Source: Deltaproteobacteria bacterium
GTDB lineage: Bacteria > Desulfobacterota > Desulfobulbia > Desulfobulbales > BM004
Reading direction: 5' to 3'
Assembly: GCA_020346205.1 (NCBI GenBank)
Contig: CP070776.1
Span: 502,504-509,403 of the forward strand
Length of the DNA: 6,900 nt
The notes under the pieces were generated by a model. It did no database searches. It was not told where the DNA came from and saw only the letters and a program-made list of their open reading frames with translations. Positions within the stretch are counted from its first letter, which is position 1. Each line of letters opens with the position of its first letter. Shown piece after piece: positions 1-6,404 of the stretch. A program made the translations under genes and the position numbers.

Positions 1-202
1 TTCTGAAATAACTATCCCTTAATATAATTATAACTATTCAATATACTTGTGACCATAAATTTAGGTATTTAAAAATCTTCATGGTATACGTCCAAAATAT
101 CTTAACATCCTATGAAATAGACAATCCAGTTTTCCATTCACTTAAATTTGGAGTATTCTAATTGCTAACACTATTGCGCCATACGCTCCTCAGGAAAACT
201 TT
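1..202 (+). promoter_or_regulatory. AT-rich non-coding leader of the AmmeMemoRadiSam operon, weak promoter candidate
   Basis: No open reading frame or RNA gene is recognisable here; the stretch is strongly AT-rich and ends at the start codon of the 995-residue membrane protein. The operon promoter should lie here. The best match I find is TTTCCA (131-136), a 17-nt spacer and TATTCT (154-159), only 4 of 6 consensus bases in each box, so it is weak. A 10-bp AT palindrome TATAATTATA lies at 23-32. TAGGTATTT at 62-70 recurs in inverted orientation at 6246-6254. None of these is strong enough to name a regulator. Confidence 0.25.
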
Positions 203-3190
203 ATGACCGCCAGACACCGCGCCATATTCATTTCTGTTACCTGCCTGGGCATGTCTTCGCTCATGACTCAAATCGTCACATTGCGCGAGTTTATGAATGT
301 TATGGCAGGTAATGAACTCGTACTTGGTTTGATCCTGGCGAACTGGTTACTTCTTACCGGTTTAGGCAGTTACCTCGGGCGTTTTGCCGGCAATCTGAAG
401 CGTCCTGTTTATTGGCTTGTAATTTTACAAATAGCTATTTCCATACTTCCCTTTCTGCAGATCAGCGCTGTCCGTATGCTGAAAAAATTCTTTATCCCCG
501 GTCTCATGCTGGGTCTGCATGAGGCTTTTATCTACTCTTTCTTTTTGTTGTTACCCTATTGCCTTGTTTCAGGATTTCTCCTGACACTTTTCTCAAGCCT
601 TGGCGGGGAAAAAAAAGATGCAAACCAGATAGGTGAAATATATGTACTCGATGTTATAGGTGATATATTGGGCGGTCTGCTTTTCAGCTTTTTTTTAATA
701 TTCTTTTTGAGCCCCTTTCAGACTCTAACCTTTCTGCTTATTCTCAACCTGTCTGCTGCTGCCCTAGTAAGTTCAGCTCACTGGAACCGCAAAGCTGCCA
801 TTCCAGTACTTACTTGCCTGGCTATCTCGCTTGCCCTGATAGGCATTTTTGATCTGGAAAAAATAACCGGGCAGGCCCTATTCAAGGGCCAGGAAACTCT
901 GTTTCAGGAATCAACACCTTATGGCAACCTCGCAATTACTCTTTCTGAAAACCAGTTTACGGTTTATGAGAACACCATACCCATTGGTTCAACGCAGAAC
1001 ACCATTGCCGCTGAAGAGAGTATTCACTTTGCCCTAGCACAGCATCCTGCTCCGGAAAATATCCTTCTTGTATCAGGGGGATTAAACGGTGCCTTGAAAG
1101 AGGCATTAAAATATCCCCTGAAAAAAATCGATTACGTGGAACTGGACCCTGCAGTTATAAACATTGTGCAAAAACTTGTGCCCGAGTCTGCAGATGAACG
1201 CGTCACAATGATCGCCCGGGATGCCAGGCGTCATATACGATCTAAAGTCGAGCAGTACGACGCTATTCTTATTGACCTGTCAGATCCTGCCACTGCTCAG
1301 ATAAACAGGTTTTATACGCTTGAGTTCTTTAAAGAAGCACGCAAAGCTTTGCTCCGTAACGGTATATTGAGCTTTGGCTTAAGTGGTGCGGAAAACTACG
1401 CCAACCCTGAATTACGTCTTCTATCCTCAACCATCTATCGTTCACTAAACGAGGTTTTCCCCACTATCCTTTTAGTCCCGGGAGGCCGACAATATTATAT
1501 TGCCAGTGCAGGTCCTCTGGATTACGACATCTCCAATAAGCTGGATAAAAAAAACATATCAACGAGCTATGTTAATAATGAATATCTTCAGGCCCGTTTG
1601 ACTGCTGACCGGATAGCTCTAGCCAAAAAAATGGTAACAGTGCCCTCTTCTTTCAACCTGGATTTCAAACCGGCAAGTTATTATGGGCTGCTACATTACT
1701 GGCTCAGCAAATTTCAGGGCAGCCTGCTGCTGCCGATACTGATTGCCTGCACCATAACCGTTCTTATTATTGCATTGATTGTGCAAACCCCAAGAATGGG
1801 TCCGCCACTAGCCCTGTCCCTCAGCGGCTTTAGCGGCATGGGTTTGGAAATTGTTATTTTGCTGGCCTTTCAGGTCATTTATGGCTTTGTATACCAGCAG
1901 CTTGGCGTAATAATTACAGCCTTTCTACTTGGTACAGCCCTGGGTGGTTTCTGGTCAATACGAAGCAATATATCAGCACATAAAATATTTTTCCGCCTTG
2001 ATCTCTCCTTCAGTATTTTATCTTTTTTTCTTGCACCTGTTCTCCTTTTCCTGCAATCAGCAAATTCTTCCTTTCTGCAGGCAACTGCGCCACTCATACT
2101 TTTCCCGCTTCTGACAACATGTATTGGTTTTCTGGTTGGAGCTCAATTTCCTCTGGCTGCCAGACTTACCTTTCATGGACTGGAAAAAACAGCCGGGACC
2201 CTTTACGGTCTTGACTTTCTGGGTGCAGCTCTTGGTGCGCTTCTTGTTACAACTTTCGCTATTCCACTGTTGGGGATAATTGGGACCTGCTATCTCATGG
2301 GTTCACTAAAGCTTTTTTCAAGCATGATTCTGTGGATCAAACGAGGAGAAGAGGCAGGAACCCCGAAAGATATACTGCACACTGAGACATCTCCTCAGCT
2401 GATTTTTTTCTTAGTTCTTATGGTATTTTCAGGTATCGGCATTCTCGTCTACAATGGCAATACGAGCACTTTAATATACAGCATGTCATTTTATTCTCCA
2501 TACCACTGGTTGTTACTTGGGTTACTTGGACTTGGCATTCTTCAGGCCATGCAGATGGCAACTTTACCCAGCCCTGCTGGTATATTGAAAAAAATTAATG
2601 ATAAAGTTTTCCAACGCACAAAGATGACTCTTTTTCGCTGGGTTTACTTTGTCAGCTTTTCACTTGTTATCTTTTTTCCCATTTTCAGGTGTTACTTTAA
2701 AATACCCTATCTTTTCTGCCATGTATGCCCCAGGCAGTGCGCTTTTGGCTATTTGAGGCCATATCTTGTCCCGGCAGCCCTTATTATGAATATTGAAAAA
2801 CGTTACTGGTGCTTTCACTGCTGTCCAATTGGCACTTTTTTTGACTGTCAGGCACGTGTTTCATCAAAGCCCATCCGACTGACAAAATTCGTTAAAATTA
2901 TCCCAATCCTAATTCTCCTTTTCACAGCAGTTAGCTATTTCAAAATCTCGGCAGATTTTGCTCAACCTGCTGCTACTACCAGTGATTGGTATACTTTTTT
3001 CTTTACAAATATCTACACAGCCTCAGCAATGGTGATCGGAATTACTCTTTTACTCGTTTTCCTGGCATTTAAAATCAGAAGGTCTTTTTGTGAATTACTT
3101 TGTCCTGTTGGAACCGTGTCTGACTTGATTCTCAAGATAGAGCACTTACCTTCTAAAGGTAGAGTTTTTAAAGAAACTGAGCAGAACTGA
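203..3190 (+). CDS. Fused membrane protein: spermidine-synthase-like domain within a multi-TM carrier, plus C-terminal NosR/NapH-like Fe-S module
   Basis: A 995-residue integral membrane protein. The start is supported by AGGA at 192-195, 7 nt upstream. Residues 7-216 form about seven TM helices. Residues 228-440 are a spermidine-synthase-like SAM fold: glycine-rich GGLNG (292-296), acidic VELDP (312-316), DARRHI (340-345) and IDLSDP (357-362), the last resembling the catalytic D-x-x-D-P of SpeE. Residues 509-708 are a second TM bundle repeating the first: GEIYVLDVIGDILG (144-157) matches GTLYGLDFLGAALG (665-678). Residues 733-995 add more helices and cysteine motifs C839-x2-C842-x3-C846, C870-x3-C874-P, C882 and C963-x3-C967-P, as in NosR/NapH-type 4Fe-4S membrane proteins. 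SpeE-like multi-TM proteins are a known family; appending an Fe-S module is the unusual part. True aminopropyltransferase activity is doubtful because the putrescine-pocket segment (252-282) diverges from SpeE. The gene is the first of a three-gene operon, 4 nt before the radical-SAM gene. I infer a membrane redox partner for that enzyme. Confidence 0.85.
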   Translation: MTARHRAIFISVTCLGMSSLMTQIVTLREFMNVMAGNELVLGLILANWLLLTGLGSYLGRFAGNLKRPVYWLVILQIAISILPFLQISAVRMLKKFFIPGLMLGLHEAFIYSFFLLLPYCLVSGFLLTLFSSLGGEKKDANQIGEIYVLDVIGDILGGLLFSFFLIFFLSPFQTLTFLLILNLSAAALVSSAHWNRKAAIPVLTCLAISLALIGIFDLEKITGQALFKGQETLFQESTPYGNLAITLSENQFTVYENTIPIGSTQNTIAAEESIHFALAQHPAPENILLVSGGLNGALKEALKYPLKKIDYVELDPAVINIVQKLVPESADERVTMIARDARRHIRSKVEQYDAILIDLSDPATAQINRFYTLEFFKEARKALLRNGILSFGLSGAENYANPELRLLSSTIYRSLNEVFPTILLVPGGRQYYIASAGPLDYDISNKLDKKNISTSYVNNEYLQARLTADRIALAKKMVTVPSSFNLDFKPASYYGLLHYWLSKFQGSLLLPILIACTITVLIIALIVQTPRMGPPLALSLSGFSGMGLEIVILLAFQVIYGFVYQQLGVIITAFLLGTALGGFWSIRSNISAHKIFFRLDLSFSILSFFLAPVLLFLQSANSSFLQATAPLILFPLLTTCIGFLVGAQFPLAARLTFHGLEKTAGTLYGLDFLGAALGALLVTTFAIPLLGIIGTCYLMGSLKLFSSMILWIKRGEEAGTPKDILHTETSPQLIFFLVLMVFSGIGILVYNGNTSTLIYSMSFYSPYHWLLLGLLGLGILQAMQMATLPSPAGILKKINDKVFQRTKMTLFRWVYFVSFSLVIFFPIFRCYFKIPYLFCHVCPRQCAFGYLRPYLVPAALIMNIEKRYWCFHCCPIGTFFDCQARVSSKPIRLTKFVKIIPILILLFTAVSYFKISADFAQPAATTSDWYTFFFTNIYTASAMVIGITLLLVFLAFKIRRSFCELLCPVGTVSDLILKIEHLPSKGRVFKETEQN

Positions 3191-3194
3191 CAGC

Positions 3195-4367
3195 ATGACT
3201 AAGCCAAACCATATAAATCGCAGAAAATTTGTAAAGCACTGCCTAATGGGTGGCTGCGCCCTGGCGCTCTCGGCTTATACTCTCAATGACTTTCTGGGCG
3301 AGGAGAAAAAAGCCGGACTGCGGGTAGGATTCCGTAATGATGGCCCAGAAGAACTCTGGAAATGGTCACGGGAAGCAATGTGGTATGAGCCTAGCGGCAG
3401 ACTAATAAAATGCAACCTGTGCCCGCATGCCTGCATACTTGGTGAGAACGATCGCGGCTTCTGCCGGACAAGAGTTGTTAAAGATAAAAAACTCCACACA
3501 ATTTCCTACGGTAATCCATGCGCTGTTCACCTCGACCCCATGGAAAAAAAACCCTTGTATCACTTTCTGCCCGGAAAACAGATATTATCCATCGCCACTG
3601 CTGGTTGTAATCTCCGTTGTTTAAACTGCCAGAACTGGCAAATTTCCCAGGCCCGCCCGGAAGATGTAAACAACCATGATTTACCCCCGGAACTCCTGGT
3701 AAATAAGGTATCGAGCAATAGTATTCCTGCAATTGCCTATACCTATTCCGAACCGCTTATTTTTTATGAGTATGTCTTTGACAGCGCCTCCTTTGCCAGG
3801 CTGCAGAACATACGCAATGTCCTGGTCACCGCAGGATATATAGAGGAAAAGCCTCTGCGACAACTATGCAGAGTTACTGATGCAGCAAATATTGACCTCA
3901 AGGGTTTTACCGACGATTTCTACAAAAAAGTCACCGGCTCCAAGCTTGCCCCGGTCAAACGCAGCCTCGAAATCTCCAAGGAAGAGAGCGTCTGGGTAGA
4001 GGTTACCAGGCTGGTTGTACCAACACTGTCTGATGATCTGGAAGATATACGGGCCATGTGCGACTGGCTGGTTGCAGCTCTTGGGCCAGGCACACCGCTT
4101 CATATTTCCCGCTTCCATCCCCAGTACAAACTTGAACACCTGCCGCTTACCCCTGTTGACACTATGCACAAGGCTTATGAAGTAGCAAAAGATGCCGGTC
4201 TTCACTACGTTTACGTAGGTAATTTGCCAGGCAACCCATACCAGGATACTGTTTGCCCCAGCTGTGACCTCCATGTCATACGGCGAAGAGGCTACATAAT
4301 TATTTCCAATAAACTGGAAAATGGACATTGTCCCTGTGGTGAAAAAATCCCAGGAGTCTGGTTATGA
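3195..4367 (+). CDS. amrS: AmmeMemoRadiSam system radical SAM enzyme with Tat-like signal
   Basis: This 390-residue protein matches the AmmeMemoRadiSam radical-SAM family (AmrS, TIGR04337 type). The radical-SAM 4Fe-4S motif C138-x3-C142-x2-C145 lies in CNLRCLNCQNW. The typical N-terminal motif C73-x2-C76-x3-C80...C90 (RLIKCNLCPHAC) and the DPMEKKPLYHFLPG segment (114-127) precede it. The C-terminal tail has C354-x2-C357 and C379-P-C381, where a C-x-x-C-G pair is usual. The core begins near residue 60; family members generally start there, so about 58 residues are extra. That extension reads NRRKFVK (9-14 region) followed by a hydrophobic stretch (16-30), close to the Tat consensus S/T-R-R-x-F-L-K, with possible cleavage near A24-L-S-A27. 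Export of a radical-SAM enzyme is odd, since it needs SAM and a low-potential electron donor. No clear Shine-Dalgarno is seen; 4-nt spacing from the upstream stop suggests translational coupling. The start is kept because it includes the whole Tat motif. The reaction is unknown. Confidence 0.92.
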   Translation: MTKPNHINRRKFVKHCLMGGCALALSAYTLNDFLGEEKKAGLRVGFRNDGPEELWKWSREAMWYEPSGRLIKCNLCPHACILGENDRGFCRTRVVKDKKLHTISYGNPCAVHLDPMEKKPLYHFLPGKQILSIATAGCNLRCLNCQNWQISQARPEDVNNHDLPPELLVNKVSSNSIPAIAYTYSEPLIFYEYVFDSASFARLQNIRNVLVTAGYIEEKPLRQLCRVTDAANIDLKGFTDDFYKKVTGSKLAPVKRSLEISKEESVWVEVTRLVVPTLSDDLEDIRAMCDWLVAALGPGTPLHISRFHPQYKLEHLPLTPVDTMHKAYEVAKDAGLHYVYVGNLPGNPYQDTVCPSCDLHVIRRRGYIIISNKLENGHCPCGEKIPGVWL

Positions 4368-5938
4368 AAGAAAAGAATCAGCGTTATTCATATTTAAAAC
4401 CTGTTTTTGGGTACCTGATTGTTCTGATTTTATTCGCCCTGGGTTCCACATTTCTGTTCACTCTTAATAAAGGTTGGGATAGCAGGGAACTGGATGAAGC
4501 CATACAGCAGTCCAAGTTCGACAAAAAAACTTTTAGCACCCGGGACATGCCTGAAAATATAAGGCCTGCTGCGGCTGCCGGACTTTTTTATCCCGATGAC
4601 CCCGATAAGCTTTATCAAGAAATTGACAGTCTGCTCGCAGCCAAGCAACCTATTAGGCTTCAGGGTGTTCACTCAGCACTGGTTCCCCATGCCGCTTATA
4701 TGTACAGCGGGGATGTAGCAGCCGCAAGTTTCCGTGAAGTTACCAAAGATTTCCGGCGTGTTTTTATCATGGCTGCCAATCACAACGGGGAAACAAATTT
4801 CAGAGGCGTTTCCCTGCCGACTTTCAGTCATTATGAAATCCCGGGAGTCCAGGTACCGCTCTCAGGCATTGTAGACGAGCTTCTCGATGACCCTCTTTTT
4901 GTACAGGAACCTGCGGCGCACACAAAATATGTCATAGAAGTGGAACTTCCCTTCCTGTATGCTTTAAAGGGGCTGCCCGAGGAACCTGGATTTACTATTA
5001 TTCCTATGATACTTGGCCGAATGGATGAGGCTGATATCACCAGGTTGGCAGGAATTCTCAACACTTATGCAGATGAAAATACCCTTTTTATCTTCAGTGT
5101 TGACCTATCCCATTTCTACACTGACAGAAAAGCCCGGCAATTGGATTCATTTACCATCCAGTCAATTCTGAGCCACGATTCTGCAGCACTTTCTCAAACC
5201 ACTGCTGATGGTCCGCAGGTACTTCTGACAATGGTTGAATTGGCAGAACTGAATGGATGGGAATCAACCCTTCTACAATACAAGAATTCGGGGGCCGTGA
5301 GTGGTGATCGCTCCAAGGTAGTAGGCTATGCAGCCATAGCATTCCACAGGCCCTTTTCCCTGACCAAGGATGAAAAAACAGAATTACTGAAACTTGCACG
5401 TTCTACCATAGAAGAATATTTGCAAAATGGGGATTTCAGTGACACCGATCCCGCTCTCTTAGAAAAACATACAATCCTGAAAATCCCCCGGGGGGTTTTT
5501 GTCACTCTGAAAAAAGATGGACAACTGCGGGGTTGTATTGGAGATATAATTTCACCCAATCCCCTGCACGAGGGCGTACAATTCTGTGCCTTCCGTTCCG
5601 CTTTCAAGGATACGAGATTTTCTCCTGTGACACTGGATGAGCTTGACAATGTGGTAATCTCCATTTCAATACTTGAATTCCCGAGCCAGATAAAGGTCAA
5701 AAACCCATTGGAATACCCCAGGGTACTACGGCCTGGAGAAGACGGAATTATCATGGTACATAGGGGTAAACGCTCAACGTATCTTCCCCAGGTTTGGGAT
5801 GAAATACCGGATCCAGTTGAATTTCTTTCGCGGCTTTGCCTGAAACAGGACTCACCTGCAAACTGCTGGCAGGACAGCCAGACTATATTGTACCGGTACG
5901 GAGCCCTTGAATTTGCTGAAGAGAATAAAGAAATTTAA
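4364..5938 (+). CDS. amrB: Membrane-anchored Memo-AMMECR1 fusion (AmmeMemoRadiSam proteins B and A)
   Basis: A 524-residue fusion of two AmmeMemoRadiSam partners. A basic N-terminus (K2, K4, R7, K12) and one TM helix (about 14-34) predict N-in/C-out, placing both domains outside the cytoplasm. Residues 67-330 are the Memo (AmrB) domain: RPAAAAGLFYP (67-77), VPHAAYMYSG (107-116), NH at 139-140, ELPFL (194-198) and SVDLSH (245-250). Residues 334-518 are the AMMECR1 (AmrA) domain with the intact hallmark hexapeptide LRGCIG (388-393). Three of the histidines matching human MEMO1 metal-site positions remain (H109, H140, H250). The cysteine expected before G283 is absent (A281-D282), and the usual EHS before the LPF segment reads K188-Y189-V190. 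Translation probably starts from AGGAG at 4352-4356, 7 nt from an ATG that overlaps the amrS stop as ATGA. Normally A and B are separate proteins or a soluble fusion; I am sure of the families, but their biochemical role is unknown. The AmrA half would be called amrA. Confidence 0.92.
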   Translation: MKEKNQRYSYLKPVFGYLIVLILFALGSTFLFTLNKGWDSRELDEAIQQSKFDKKTFSTRDMPENIRPAAAAGLFYPDDPDKLYQEIDSLLAAKQPIRLQGVHSALVPHAAYMYSGDVAAASFREVTKDFRRVFIMAANHNGETNFRGVSLPTFSHYEIPGVQVPLSGIVDELLDDPLFVQEPAAHTKYVIEVELPFLYALKGLPEEPGFTIIPMILGRMDEADITRLAGILNTYADENTLFIFSVDLSHFYTDRKARQLDSFTIQSILSHDSAALSQTTADGPQVLLTMVELAELNGWESTLLQYKNSGAVSGDRSKVVGYAAIAFHRPFSLTKDEKTELLKLARSTIEEYLQNGDFSDTDPALLEKHTILKIPRGVFVTLKKDGQLRGCIGDIISPNPLHEGVQFCAFRSAFKDTRFSPVTLDELDNVVISISILEFPSQIKVKNPLEYPRVLRPGEDGIIMVHRGKRSTYLPQVWDEIPDPVEFLSRLCLKQDSPANCWQDSQTILYRYGALEFAEENKEI

Positions 5939-5964
5939 TGAATGCTTTAATATTCTTTTTGTTA

Positions 5965-5992
5965 TTGACAAACCATTTTCAATAATTACATT
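5965..5992 (+). promoter_or_regulatory. Sigma-70-like promoter for rubredoxin
   Basis: A perfect -35 box TTGACA (5965-5970) is followed after 16 nt by TACATT (5987-5992), which matches 4 of 6 bases of TATAAT. It would start transcription near 6000, giving a leader of about 65 nt. The only strand and position that make sense are upstream of the rubredoxin gene. The region is AT-rich, so the -10 box is less certain than the -35 box. Confidence 0.45.
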
Positions 5993-6002
5993 TATCGGAA
6001 CT

Positions 6003-6017
6003 TAATAATAATTCTCA
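6003..6017. promoter_or_regulatory. Possible Fur-like 7-1-7 box
   Basis: TAATAATAATTCTCA matches 12 of the 14 defined positions of the Fur 7-1-7 consensus TGATAAT-N-ATTATCA. It sits just downstream of the predicted transcription start, a repressing position. The surrounding sequence is almost entirely A and T, which makes chance matches likely, and a better-matching PerR-like box lies 28 bases further on (start to start). Confidence 0.2.
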
Positions 6018-6030
6018 ATAAGTTTTGTAA

Positions 6031-6045
6031 TTATAATTATTAAAA
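6031..6045. promoter_or_regulatory. Possible PerR-like operator in rubredoxin leader
   Basis: TTATAAT-T-ATTAAAA matches 13 of the 14 defined positions of the PerR consensus TTATAAT-N-ATTATAA known from Bacillus. It overlaps a perfect 12-bp palindrome TAATTATAATTA at 6028-6039 and lies 10 nt before the Shine-Dalgarno sequence. Peroxide-responsive control of rubredoxin would fit, since rubredoxins feed electrons to rubrerythrin and superoxide reductase in anaerobes. The AT-rich background lowers the weight of the match, and I do not know the PerR motif of this organism. Confidence 0.35.
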
Positions 6046-6064
6046 TAAATTAATGGAGGAAATT

Positions 6065-6223
6065 ATGGCAAAGTACGAGTGTCCCTGTGGTTATGTTTAT
6101 GATCCGGATGAAGGTGATTATGAGAATGGAATTGAACCGGGTACTGCTTTTGAAGACCTGCCTGATGACTGGGTATGTCCCAAGTGTGGTGCAGAAAAGG
6201 AATATTTTGACAAGATAGATTGA
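6065..6223 (+). CDS. rd: Rubredoxin with C-P-C-G first knuckle
   Basis: A 52-residue cytoplasmic electron carrier that binds a single iron through four cysteines. The start is set by a strong GGAGGA at 6055-6060, ATG following after 4 nt. The family pattern is clear: Y4, GYVYDP (9-14), G17-D18, [16 protein letters not shown] (21-36), then C38-P-K-C41-G. Length is normal for a one-domain rubredoxin. The first knuckle is C6-P-C8-G, one residue shorter than the usual C-x-x-C-G, while the second is standard. The reading frame is otherwise intact, so it is not a frameshift. It has its own predicted promoter and terminator and therefore appears monocistronic. In anaerobes rubredoxins usually serve oxygen and peroxide detoxification or pyruvate/lactate-linked electron transfer; nothing here says which partner is used. 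Confidence 0.93.
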   Translation: MAKYECPCGYVYDPDEGDYENGIEPGTAFEDLPDDWVCPKCGAEKEYFDKID

Positions 6224-6238
6224 AATATATAAAATTAT

Positions 6239-6254
6239 TAGGTATAAATACCTA
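6239..6254. repeat. Short perfect inverted repeat TAGGTAT-AA-ATACCTA
   Basis: Two 7-bp arms (6239-6245 and 6248-6254) separated by AA lie between the rubredoxin stop and its terminator. As RNA it could form a 6-bp stem with a TAAA loop directly before the terminator hairpin. As DNA it could be a dyad binding site. A related half, TAGGTATTT, is found at 62-70. Function unknown. Confidence 0.35.
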
Positions 6255-6257
6255 CTC

Positions 6258-6291
6258 AAAGGCAGGGCTCAAGACAGCTCTGCCTTTTTTT
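6258..6291 (+). terminator. Intrinsic terminator after rubredoxin
   Basis: The arms AAAGGCAGGGCT (6258-6269) and AGCTCTGCCTTT (6276-6287) form a 12-bp stem with one G-U pair around a 6-nt loop, ending in a run of seven T (6285-6291). This is a textbook rho-independent terminator placed 34 nt after the rubredoxin stop. It separates rubredoxin from the sensor gene downstream. Confidence 0.92.
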
Positions 6292-6404
6292 AGCGTCATT
6301 TTTTAAGGTTGTAATTTTGTTTAGAAAACAGATTTATCTGCTCTGTCTATAAGGGTTATGACCATTTACCTATTTGCTACAAGTTATGCCCAGGCTATAA
6401 AAAC

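Noticed and set aside
22..36. PerR-like sequence in the leader of the operon
   Set aside because: Only about 10 of 14 consensus positions match in a very AT-rich stretch, which is expected by chance.
3210..3257. Lipoprotein signal in AmrS (LMGGC)
   Set aside because: The residues before the cysteine (M-G-G) do not fit the lipobox well and the cysteine lies inside the hydrophobic stretch; a Tat-type signal explains the segment better.
5927..5960. Possible intrinsic terminator overlapping the amrB stop codon (AAAGAA...TTCTTTTT arms with a T tract)
   Set aside because: The stem is almost all A-U with a 2x2 mismatch and one G-C pair, too weak to call. The three-gene operon therefore has no clear terminator, and some read-through into rubredoxin is possible.
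6050..6259. 69-residue minus-strand open frame
   Set aside because: It lies antisense to the well-supported rubredoxin, has no ribosome binding site, and shows no recognisable domain.
6329..6340. Inverted repeat CAGAT-TT-ATCTG
   Set aside because: The arms are only 5 bp and no second copy was seen; not distinguishable from chance.
6317..6361. Promoter for the Cache-domain gene (TTGTTT with TATAAG, or TTTATC with TTATGA)
   Set aside because: The first pair has a 25-nt spacer and the second matches the consensus poorly, so neither is convincing.
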